From positions 248,001 through 312,000 of the forward strand of contig LSRY02000061.1 in the NCBI GenBank assembly GCA_001643675.2: a DNA stretch of 64,000 nt, written 5' to 3'. A program made the translations under genes and the position numbers. This stretch comes from Monocercomonoides exilis (lineage: Eukaryota; Preaxostyla; Oxymonadida; Polymastigidae). Below are positions 14,019 to 23,580 of the stretch, one piece after another. A model generated the notes under the pieces. The model made no database searches. It saw only the letters and a program-made list of their open reading frames with translations, and was not told the DNA's origin. Within the stretch, counting starts at the first letter, position 1; each line of letters opens with the position of its first letter.

Positions 14019-14231
14019 GTGTAGTGTGATTTACGATAAGCTGCGCCAATTATTATTTATTGGCGTAGTTTGGCTTATCCCTGTAAAATGGAACAATAAC
14101 TTATAACAGAAGAATATTATAAGAAGATGGGTTCTGTCCCATTTTAATTATATTATGACATTTTAAAAATTTTTCTGTTATTACAGACGCACCATCATTC
14201 TTAATCACCACTTTATTGACATTACTAATTG
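14019..14231. promoter_or_regulatory. Divergent promoter region with a large palindrome
   Basis: These 213 bp separate the start codons of the LRR phosphatase (-) and the CEP57-like gene (+). Positions 14035-14079 form an interrupted palindrome. GATAAGC (14035-14041) pairs with GCTTATC (14073-14079), and CGCCAAT (14044-14050) pairs with ATTGGCG (14059-14065). The middle CGCCAAT/ATTGGCG arms look like CCAAT-type elements facing both ways. A smaller dyad, ATGGG/CCCAT, lies near 14125-14143. A shared bidirectional promoter is inferred from position and symmetry. Confidence 0.5.
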
Positions 14232-16339
14232 ATGATGAATTTTGCAAATGATCCGCTATTTAATTCTCAAGGTTTGAAAAGTAAAGAATTTTGAAAGAAA
14301 ATAACATAAATGCTTTTTTAGCTGCTGTATCAGCAATCCAAAGCCTTCAATCAAAGATAAAATCTTTAGAAAATGAATTGGTTTGTTTCTTTTTCTTTTC
14401 TTTTTTTAAGCTTTTTCTGATGGAAAATTGTCAAATACAAATAATTATTCAGTTTGAAAAGAATGCAACGTGTCATCGCCTTCAAGAAATGGTTTCTCAG
14501 GCAAATGAGCACGTATATCAATTAGAAAAAGATTTATCATATTCGAAAATAGGTTTGTTTTTTGAATTGATAATTTCAAATAAAATCCATTTGTGAAAAG
14601 ATGCTGACAGAGAACATCAAAAAGTTATTGATTTGGAAAGGTTAACGTCTCAACTGCAAGCAGAGTTAATTTCATTAAAAACAAAAGAGAATTCTGTTTG
14701 AAAATTCTCACTTTGTTTATTTTCGATTATTTTTGGAAAAAATAATATTTGCCTTCATTTGATAGGTAATACAAACAAATCACGAGCTAGAGCAGCGCAT
14801 TTCCATGCTTTCAAAGGATATTAAAGCTATTCCTTTTTTGAAAGAACAAATTGCTGCCTTGCAGAAATTGATTGATCAAGAAAGATCGATGGGGGAAAAA
14901 TGGAAGAAAGATAAGAAAGATGTTTGCAGTATATTTTTTTGAACCTTTTTGAAAAAGCGCTTCAACAAATTTGTTTGTTTATTATTTTCACTCCGAAGTT
15001 GAACGAAGCAAATTCAATTCTTATGAAATCTAATAAACAATTGGCAAAAACTTTATCATCTCTATCTCCATCTGTTCCTTCCTCCACTATAACATCATCT
15101 CCAAGTCACACTACCCGTCGTTCATCGTTGCAGCAAGCCTCAACCAAAAATATTCAATCAGATGAACTTCAAAGCCTTGATGATTTTTCGCTCGACAGGA
15201 AAGGAACTTTTCATCCTCCCTATCAAACATCTGCTACTGACCCATCGACACCTCAGCAGCCTCATCTGATGGCAACGACAAGCCATCTTCCTCTTTCTGA
15301 ACCTCCTCCGTCCTCATCTCTCACACGCCCATTGTCCTTCACAACTACTCCATCGAATTCCCATCTTTCCTCTTCTTTTTTCAATAATCCATTGCTCTAT
15401 TCACAACAATTGTATCCAACTTCATACGAACAACAGAAAAGTGTTGCTTCGATGCCTCCAAAGGAGATTCAAGGCTTATCTAATTCATTCACTTCAAATA
15501 CGCTCTCCTCCCAGAAAATAAGTGCACTTTCTGCTGGGCAAAGCAATGAAAAGGGTGCTTGGGCTGCTGATGATCCGAGGCAACGGTCTACTACTCAAAT
15601 GGAGCAATCACCTGAAAGGAATATGTCTCAATCAATGCCCTATTCATCGGCTTCTTCTTCAAAAATGTTTGATTACTCATTTTCCAAAAAGCCAACGCTT
15701 TCTTCATTCAGCACTTCCACACCATCATCTCACACTTCATCCAGCACTCGAAGCAAAAAAACTGTTCGCAAAAATAAAAAAGAGAAAATTCCATCTTATG
15801 CTCGTCCTTTAACTCCTCCAAGTATGCCTCCAAATCCCAAATCTCCATCGAAGTGTTCGCCTGCTGCTTTTTCTCGCCTTCATTCGCAGCAGCTGGAAAA
15901 GGATGCGTTTCCTGGGGAGCTTCCAGAGTATTCGTATTACGGAAGGTCTATTCGCAGCACATTTACTCGACTGAGGCAAGATCTGCAGAATGAGCTGAAG
16001 CGGCTGCGTAGAGAATACAATCATCTGAGGAAGACGCTGAAGAGAAACCAAATGGACTACTATTCGCAGAATGACGAGGAAGATGAGAGCAATGATGAGT
16101 CTGATGATGATGCAGAATACGAAATGTCAGATGAAGAATTGCCTTTGAGTCAGAGCCATATGTCTTCACATTCATCGATGATTGCAAAGAAATTATCAAA
16201 AATTGCTGCTGAAATAGCAGAAAAATCGCGCCAACTGAAAGAAATGGACGAGTATCATAAAACGGTTGTTGTGGCTAAAACGAAATGCGGGAAATTGCCT
16301 CCATCTAAAAGAGTGAGGCCTAAAACGGCAATTCAATAA
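14232..16339 (+). CDS. Coiled-coil protein, candidate CEP57-like centrosome/basal-body protein
   Basis: Exons: 14232-14271, 14298-14380, 14453-14552, 14601-14695, 14766-14921, 14999-16339, giving 604 aa. All five introns start GTTTG and keep one frame. Residues about 14-180 are a heptad-rich coiled coil. Residues 180-480 are Ser/Pro-rich. A second helical segment (about 500-595) is split by an acidic linker. The N-terminal pattern (AIQSLQSKIKSLENEL, then QLEKDLSYSK) and the C-terminal helix (KLSKIAAEIAEKSRQLKEM) resemble the localisation and microtubule-binding domains of CEP57/translokin as I know that family. CEP57 proteins (about 500 aa) tether centrosomal material to microtubules. The match is by eye and short, so a generic coiled-coil protein remains possible. 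An AATAAA follows just after the stop. Confidence 0.6.
14272..14297 (+). other. Candidate 26-nt intron
   Basis: The ATG at 14232 opens a frame that ends in TGA unless these 26 nt are removed. They start GTTTGA like the neighbouring introns and end AAAG. Removal joins a codon-phase-1 exon to the coiled-coil exon in the correct frame (Gln-Glu-Asn-Asn). No other AG in reach restores the frame. It is far shorter than the other introns in the window (48-219 nt). Confidence 0.55.
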
Positions 16340-16652
16340 TTGCCAATAAAAAGAAAATGATAATCCTTCAAATGATTTTTTTTTTTTTATTTCATACATA
16401 GTTGTTTCATTTAAAAAATTATTTCATTTCAATATAATATTGATTTTTTCGTGAAATAACATCGTTTATTTCGGTTTTGTGCTTGGCAATATTTCAAAAC
16501 ATAAATTTTTTGATAGATTCATTTCCATTTAAATTGAAATAATTATAATAATACTTCATTGTTAACAAAAAGAATACATTCTTAGGAAAAAATGACTATA
16601 TTAATGTTTTGTTGTTATTTTGTATAAAACTAAAATTGAAAAAATCCTTTCT
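16340..16652. other. Convergent intergenic spacer
   Basis: This AT-rich spacer lies between the 3' ends of the CEP57-like gene (+) and the helical-repeat gene (-). It contains an AATAAA at about 16344 and a T-run near 16377-16389. Nothing else recognisable was seen. Confidence 0.6.
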
Positions 16653-19600
16653 TTACAAACTTTCTTCTGCGCTTCTCACCATTTCTCTTTCTTCTTCATT
16701 TGCCCAAAGGAAAAATGCTTTCCGTGCAATATGTCTATCTGGATCTTCTTTCATCTTCATCAAAAGCTGCTTTCGTTCTCCATTCACCATCATAGGCTCG
16801 CATTGCATAAGTGCAAACGAAATATTCCTGACGCAAGCACTTGAATGAGCAGCCATTGCCTTTTCAACTGGGTCAGCTTTCTTTGTTGATCCTCTTATTT
16901 GGTATGGAGTGCGTTGACCTATCTGAGCAAACAAAAGCGTATTTCTAATGTTATCGCAAATCATCTTAGAATCTAAGTCTGTCATTCTTCCTGTTTTAAT
17001 CTCCTCTTCTAAATATCCTAAAAATTCATCCGCCGGCACAACTATTGTACGCATCATCAAAGCATCTGCTGCGAGTGATGGATGTGACTCATAAAATGGA
17101 AGAAGCGCTTTTGAGATTTTAACCCATTCATCAGAGACTGCGAATGTACCATCTGGTTTCTTATAAATTGAAGATGTCAGCTTTCCTATCACAGAATTTG
17201 TGAATGAAAAAAATCGAGTCTTCACAGGGAAGTCGAACAGCTTTCGTACGAATTCACAGGCCAAATCGATATCTTTCTCAGAAAGGCAGTCAGAAACAAT
17301 ATGCAAAGCAGTAAGTGAAAGCGTGTTCATCTTGCGAGAAACAATCGGAGCACTCGCAATTTCTGCCATGCGCTTTACAATCCTTCGGGACGGATCCACA
17401 AGTCGTGTTATGCTCCCTCTTTCATTCAGAACATTTTGTTTCACTGTGATGTCTGGATTATCTATAAGCCTCAGCAACTGTTCAACCATCGCTTCAGCCA
17501 ATGTCTCATCAATTTCTTTTCTTTCTTCGTCTGGATTTGCTTTCAACGTGAGGTGCTTTCCTTGATCAGAAGATACAAGAGATCTCAGAGGAAACACAGC
17601 CTCCACCAATGCCGGTTCGGTGCTGCCTGTGAAGGTCTTCATGATGTCCCACGTTTCCTTTCGAGTGATGTAGTTATCTTTCAGTCCATTGAGAATTACA
17701 ACTTGGACGTCTCTGTGAAGCTTCTGAATGGGAAGAGACATCAGCTCATTCCACACAAGTTCTGGGTCGTGTAGCTTCAACGTAAGGCGGATTCTTTCCT
17801 TTGCCAAAGACAGTTTCTTTATCGACAGCGAGTGCAGCACATCCAAAGCATTTAGCGGAGGCATCGAAACAATGGATGATTCGAGGCCCTTCACACAAAC
17901 TCTGCTCTTCTTCTCATCCTTCAGACAATAAAACATCATTTCGATGCCTTCGTCCGTCACAAGTCGCGGAAGTGCCTGCAGCGCCGCTGTAAACACAATT
18001 TCTCTCTCATCTTCTTTCGCCAGGCGCAGAATCCGCTGCGTTGAGATCTGCTTCAGAGTGGCAAGTTTCTTAATTGCACCGATAACCTCATTCGTTGAGA
18101 CATTCACATCAGGCATTTGCGTCTCTGCATAGATCACTTTGTCTAATTCTGCTGCAATGCGTTCCTGCTGCCTCGTTGTGGTCATTCTCAGCAAATTGCC
18201 ATCTCTATCCAACACAAAGTCTGCTCTGGTGTCTTTCGGATCTTTTGAGCTGGGAGAGAAAGACGAATCATCCTTTTCTCCAACTTCTTTCAATTTTTGG
18301 ATAACGATAAATCTCGAAAGCAGATCCTGCCGATTGCAAAATACAAACTTCTGAAACATGTTGCTTTTAATCCAGCCATCTTCCTTTTCGATAAGCTGGT
18401 TCATGATGGCCTGTACCCTTCCGTTTCCGTCTAACTCTTCAAATGGAATGCTTTCTCCCTTTTTGAGGTCTCTCAGACGCAAGGGACGCTTGCGAGAAGC
18501 CCATTTCCTTCTTTTTGTCTGTTTCTTTTTCAACATTTGCTCATCTTTGCCTTCTTCGGTCTTTTGATCTTTTTCTTCGCATTTTTCTTCGGATTTTGAT
18601 GAACATTTTGCTTTCTCACAAAACGGCTTCCAATCCTTCATTTTCATTAGCACTTGCTCAACCTCATACACGTTTTCCTCCTTCTCCAGTTGTTTCTCTA
18701 AAAGTTGCCAGATTTCGTTTGTTCTTGCAGCATTTCGAGGTAATTTCTCGATCATGTCAATAATTGCTGTTATATCTTCGTTTCTTCGATGTATCTCGAA
18801 AATTGGTTCGAAGACTTTCAGAATTATATCTACTTCCGCTTCTGTTGCGTCCTTCAAATATTTCTGAAGATCGCTGCAATAAAGCATGCAGTTCCTTTCT
18901 TTGACAAGTATTTTCAATTGCTCTGCAGCAAAAGGCACATCAATTGGAAGCAGCCTCATCGCAATTTGCTCAATAAGACTGACAGAGTACGAAGAGCATG
19001 CAATGTCATCCAAACACGAACGAAAGTATTGGCCAAGTTGCGTCAAGAACTTTTGCTTTGACTCTGGAGTAGCACCTTTCTTTGTGTCAAACAAATACAA
19101 AGGAAACGCTTGCAGTTCGTTGAGAATTGCAGTTCTGACGTTGTCTTGATCTTTCTTCATCTCCATCACACGATCCATCAGATCATCTTGATGCTCCTTC
19201 CAAGCAGCTATGTTCTGAATAAGTGTCACAATCGCCTTTGTTCGCACGTTTATGTCAACATTGTGAATGCACGACTGCTCCACAGCCAAACATTCATCAA
19301 ATGGAAGATGCACTGCATATGGAAGCTTGTCCTCAGGCCTTTCTTCTTTGTTCATCTTGATCCTTTCACGCTCCGCACGGCGAAGCAGTTCTATTTTCTG
19401 CAATTCACGAGGAAGCCTTTTTTTCAGTGGTTCTCTCAAATTGCCTTCTCCATCCCTCAGCGACGGATGCTCAGTTTTTAATAGTTCAATACATTGTTTT
19501 AATGACAAGTGCTTAACATATTTCATTCTGTTAGAGGAAATAAGATTCTCTCCTCTAATTCCAACTAACGGGCGCGAACCAATTGTAAGCAGATCTGTTA

Positions 19601-20864
19601 AGCTATTAAGAGTCAGCCTTCCAGCCAAATGGGCAAATGAAACTTGGAATACTGGGAAATTTTTGCATCCAACTCGAAAATTTGTTTGAAATAGTTGTTT
19701 TGATTGGATATTTTGCTGCGTTTCGTTGTTATCCATCAAATCAGCTTTGGCTGCAGGTAAATATTCGTCAATGACCATTTTGGCAACTTCTTCAGGATGA
19801 CAATTAGCCATTTGCTGAATATTTATTGACGAAAGTACTCCCACATGCAGCATGAAACGAATCATATCAAACATGGTTTCTTGTTCATTTTTCCTCTCTC
19901 GAATTGATTCGTATTTCATCAATATATTGATTGTTAAGTTGAAAACGTTAACAAACGTAGAAAGTGCTTCTGAATTTGCTTGAAAAGATTTTGATGAAAG
20001 TGGAATTGAATAAAAGGAATCACTTATTGAATTGTTCGATGAAGAAAAAGATGAAGATGATGATGCACTATCATGCCCCTCTTTTGCATTATCTTCGATG
20101 ATAGATTGCATAAGATTCATCTTCCAAATCTTTAAAACTTTAAAAAGATTATCACCATTGTCCTTTGCAAATTCAAGCCACATTTTATTTGTAAACGAAT
20201 GCATCAGCACATTAAAATGGGTCTCGATAACGTTCCATGTTGAATAGCACAGAAGCTGAGGCTTTAATTCCAGTTCGCTCTTGGAAAGAGATTTTACATA
20301 ATTATCGAAAACAGTTGTATCTTCTCCTTTCGATTCATTGAGTGTTGTTGAAAGTTTTTTACGTTGACGTTGAATCTGCTTGCCAAGTTCTGTGAGTTGC
20401 TTGGAGTTAAGCTTTGAAAATATTTCCAAAATTTTTTGGTTCACAATTTGCTTCTCCTCTTTGCTTGCGGTGCATTCGCAATGCGAAACAATTGATGGTA
20501 ACAAACGGATAGCAACTTTTTGAATGATGTGTGAGGAATCGTTTAATGAGCGCAAAACATGTTCAACATCAAAACTTCCAGTGCAAGAATATAATGACAT
20601 TAAACGAAAAGTATGATTATCACTGTCTTCCATCAATTTTAATATGTCTGAAGCTTTCTGAGGTTGGAGACGAAAATCAATTGTTAAGTTTTCATCCTCT
20701 ATTTTATCACAATTTTTTGATGAAATATAATATTTCCCAAGCTGCTTCATCAGTGCAACCCGTAATGTAAAAGGAAGTTTATCTAATTCCTCTTCAACAG
20801 AGTTTAATGAAACATCATTTGGTATGTTGACTAAAAAATGCAAAGCATTTAATGAAGGATGCAT
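16653..20864 (-). CDS. Large helical-repeat (HEAT/armadillo-like) protein of unknown function
   Basis: A single exon of 1,403 aa. The open frame extends ten codons further to a TTG, but no ATG occurs before the upstream stop, so the ATG at 20864 is the best start. The sequence is almost entirely predicted amphipathic helix. Short repeated helical pairs occur throughout, for example around HVLRSLNDSSHIIQKVAIR and KAIVTLIQNIAAWKE, as in HEAT or ARM solenoids. A Lys/Glu-rich linker sits near residues 765-815, and a short Ser patch near 275. No signal peptide, membrane segment or catalytic motif was seen. It resembles scaffold or transport-adaptor solenoids only in general character. I do not recognise the family. 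Confidence 0.85.
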   Translation of the reverse strand: MHPSLNALHFLVNIPNDVSLNSVEEELDKLPFTLRVALMKQLGKYYISSKNCDKIEDENLTIDFRLQPQKASDILKLMEDSDNHTFRLMSLYSCTGSFDVEHVLRSLNDSSHIIQKVAIRLLPSIVSHCECTASKEEKQIVNQKILEIFSKLNSKQLTELGKQIQRQRKKLSTTLNESKGEDTTVFDNYVKSLSKSELELKPQLLCYSTWNVIETHFNVLMHSFTNKMWLEFAKDNGDNLFKVLKIWKMNLMQSIIEDNAKEGHDSASSSSSFSSSNNSISDSFYSIPLSSKSFQANSEALSTFVNVFNLTINILMKYESIRERKNEQETMFDMIRFMLHVGVLSSINIQQMANCHPEEVAKMVIDEYLPAAKADLMDNNETQQNIQSKQLFQTNFRVGCKNFPVFQVSFAHLAGRLTLNSLTDLLTIGSRPLVGIRGENLISSNRMKYVKHLSLKQCIELLKTEHPSLRDGEGNLREPLKKRLPRELQKIELLRRAERERIKMNKEERPEDKLPYAVHLPFDECLAVEQSCIHNVDINVRTKAIVTLIQNIAAWKEHQDDLMDRVMEMKKDQDNVRTAILNELQAFPLYLFDTKKGATPESKQKFLTQLGQYFRSCLDDIACSSYSVSLIEQIAMRLLPIDVPFAAEQLKILVKERNCMLYCSDLQKYLKDATEAEVDIILKVFEPIFEIHRRNEDITAIIDMIEKLPRNAARTNEIWQLLEKQLEKEENVYEVEQVLMKMKDWKPFCEKAKCSSKSEEKCEEKDQKTEEGKDEQMLKKKQTKRRKWASRKRPLRLRDLKKGESIPFEELDGNGRVQAIMNQLIEKEDGWIKSNMFQKFVFCNRQDLLSRFIVIQKLKEVGEKDDSSFSPSSKDPKDTRADFVLDRDGNLLRMTTTRQQERIAAELDKVIYAETQMPDVNVSTNEVIGAIKKLATLKQISTQRILRLAKEDEREIVFTAALQALPRLVTDEGIEMMFYCLKDEKKSRVCVKGLESSIVSMPPLNALDVLHSLSIKKLSLAKERIRLTLKLHDPELVWNELMSLPIQKLHRDVQVVILNGLKDNYITRKETWDIMKTFTGSTEPALVEAVFPLRSLVSSDQGKHLTLKANPDEERKEIDETLAEAMVEQLLRLIDNPDITVKQNVLNERGSITRLVDPSRRIVKRMAEIASAPIVSRKMNTLSLTALHIVSDCLSEKDIDLACEFVRKLFDFPVKTRFFSFTNSVIGKLTSSIYKKPDGTFAVSDEWVKISKALLPFYESHPSLAADALMMRTIVVPADEFLGYLEEEIKTGRMTDLDSKMICDNIRNTLLFAQIGQRTPYQIRGSTKKADPVEKAMAAHSSACVRNISFALMQCEPMMVNGERKQLLMKMKEDPDRHIARKAFFLWANEEEREMVRSAEESL

Positions 20865-22560
20865 TTCAGAAGTCTTATTGAAACAATCTGACAATTTGAT
20901 CTTTTGCCATAATATCTGTTTCTTTTGTTATTCATTTGGCGCAAAATTTTTTTCAATTATGAAAAACACTTAAATATGTTCCATACTTTTTCTTCAATCA
21001 TTTCATTATAAATCAACCGAAACGCTACAAATAATTCCAGAAAAATTCAAAAAGTGAGAAATATATTTTTTAGAGAGGTATGGAACAAAATTCAAAAAGC
21101 TAAAAATTTTGTCCCATTTTTTTTTTGAATAAGTCAACATTTTCAAATTAATTGTTACACACATATGACAATGAGTGCATATATGAGGGATTGAACACGT
21201 GAGTTCGATGCTTGAAGAAGGGGTTTTTTGCGACTGCATAGAGTTTTTGCAATATTTTTTTCTTCACTAAATGGGGTGCAACTTTTTTCATTTCCTTTAA
21301 AATAAATCTCAACCTTTTTTTGAAACTCTCTTTCCTTTTTTGATTTGTGAAAAGGTTAAAAACAAAAACAAAAAAAATTTGCTTCTTGATATAAGACAAA
21401 ATATTTGTCTTCAGACATTTTCATAGAAAAATTATGCACTTTTAATAAACTTTTTGAATTCAAAAAATTTGAAATAAATGTGTTCATTTTTTGACTTTCA
21501 TGGAATATCATAAAACTTTTTGAAACAACATCGTGATGTTTGTTTACAGATTTGAAAATCCAAATTATATTGAAATCTGGTTAAGTTTTAAAAATGTTAT
21601 AAATGAAACAATTTTTTCATGCTTTGTGCAGAAAAAGCTTGAAAGTCCATATTTCCTCCCAAATTTTTTTGTTTTTCAGAATTCTGATCAGAAATTTCTG
21701 AAATTTTTATGTTCAAAAAATATTTATCTATTTTTCTATTTAAGGACCCAGATCAAAGATATGCTGATAATTAAGCGAATATATCATACGGAATGTTTTT
21801 TTCCACAATATCACAATTAGACATACTTGTTTTATTGTTTGAACTGGTTTTAAGCTTTTTCAATTAAAAATTTGACCATTTTTACTCATTTCACTGTTTT
21901 TGGAAAAAACACTCTTTAACATATCTATTTGATTTGATGAAAAATTTAAGCATATTGAAAACAAAAACAATATGATCTAATTTTTTATTTTTGTTTAATT
22001 CTGAAATGAAAAAGAATTGAACAAGAATTTGAAGCGAAATGTGATGTCACATGTAAATTTTGATCAGAAAAAAGTTCGCCATATTCAAATGTTAAGATGT
22101 TTTTTCTCTGAGATATTGATACAAGACAAATTTGTTTTCATTTCGTTTCAAAGAATTTGATAACAAATGAATACATATCTCTGAAATCGCGTTTAATGAA
22201 CAATTGAATGAAATGAGGAAAAATGAAAAAAGCAAGTCGTGAATGTTAAAAACAAATAAAACAAATAAAAAAGAAACGTTGTTTTGTGATATGATAGTTT
22301 TAAACTTCTGAAAATAAGTATTCGCTGGAAAAGCAACAAGTTAATAATCAAAGCATATAATTATTACTATCATCGATCTTATTGAAAAACATGAAATATA
22401 GAAAAAATATTTCTAAATAACTAGATTATTATATAACAAACAGTTCTAGTTATTTTATATTCAAAACAGGCTAGTAATAAGCTGCTGGCAGTGAAAAATA
22501 GAAAAGGGTCTTTATATAGAAAAAAGGTCAAGATAAAATCAGAACCCAACACCAAAAACA

Positions 22561-23402
22561 ATTCAACATCGAAAAAGAAGTTTGAATATACAGAATTTCA
22601 ATTTTGAAAAAAATCAAGGAAATTATTTTGATATGGGTGATTATTTTTGAAATCATATCTTTTTTCGGAGTGTTGATTTTTCAAAGATTAAAAGTTTTTT
22701 AAAAGAGATTTGTGATCAAATGCAAAAATTATCACAACTGTTTTGAAAACAAATGTTTTAACCTCATCAAAAATAAAATTGTCTTCAATAAGCTTTTTCA
22801 CTTTTCACTGTTTATTGGTTAACATTAAAGATTAATTTTTGAACAGAAAATTTTGAAAGAAAAAATTTGATTTCAAAAATAATCACCCATTCAAACGTTG
22901 ATTATATTAAATGTTTATATGTTGAGAATGTTTTTCTTCAATATTAAACTTCTTTTCCCTATTAATTAGATTGATATCAATCGGTCCTTTTCTCACTTTG
23001 AAAATTAAAAAATGTTTGTTTTTTCAATTTCAAATTAAACTTTCGCAGTTTAAAACGTTTAGTTTCAAATAAATGAGACTAATTTCCGTCTTTTTGTACG
23101 TGAAAAAAGATAAAGAACGATCCTATCCTTTCATTATGTTGCAAAAATTACTTATTATCTCCAAAGGACATGTGAAAAGTTTTATAATGATACAAATTTA
23201 TCCTATTTATGCATTTGCACACAATCAAATTCCAAAAAACGTCAAATAATATTTTTCTAATTGAAATTGTCAAATTTCTCAGATCAATAACTGAAAGAAA
23301 AAAAACAGACACGAGTATGAATTTAAATAAAAAAAATTTTTTTTAAAACTTGTTATGATTAATCAATTTTCAATGTTGAATTAAAGTTTTTCGATGTTGA
23401 AT
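22561..23402. repeat. Wider-spaced 16-bp inverted repeat pair
   Basis: ATTCAACATCGAAAAA at 22561-22576 recurs as its exact reverse complement at 23387-23402, with weaker similarity outside it. The pair encloses the 254-bp inverted-repeat segment but is not centred on it. The DNA is AT-rich, so a match of this length is less striking than the 21-bp pair. Confidence 0.45.
22635..22888. repeat. 254-bp segment bounded by 21-bp perfect inverted repeats
   Basis: The 21 bases at 22635-22655, beginning GGGTGATT and ending AAATCA, are repeated exactly in reverse complement at 22868-22888, which ends AATCACCC. The similarity continues imperfectly inward. The ends look like the terminal inverted repeats of a small non-autonomous transposon (MITE), but the flanks show no clear target duplication beyond AT. 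A hairpin-forming RNA or a decayed element is an alternative. Confidence 0.6.
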
Positions 23403-23580
23403 AATTTTTGATGCATTTTTCATTTTATAAAAATTTGGTTCCAATTAAGGAAAAAGTTCCAAAAAAAAGATGAATTAACATTTCCATTTTAGAAAAATAC
23501 AATTAATAACAAAGCTTTTATTTCATGATGAAATAATAAAATATCACTGAATATTGTTTAATAAACTTTGCCACTTGCAC

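Larger units (their letters stand above)
20865..23580. other. AT-rich intergenic region
   Basis: About 2.7 kb upstream of the helical-repeat gene, dominated by A and T runs. There is no credible coding frame on either strand and no tRNA or rRNA signature. It contains several inverted repeats, listed separately. A small hairpin near 21083-21114 pairs GGAACAAAAT with ATTTTGTCCC (one mismatch). Confidence 0.65.

Noticed and set aside
20865-20894. TTG at 20894 as start of the helical-repeat protein
   Set aside because: The first ATG in the frame is at 20864. No ATG precedes it before the upstream stop, and no splice pair with the local donor type was found to add an exon.
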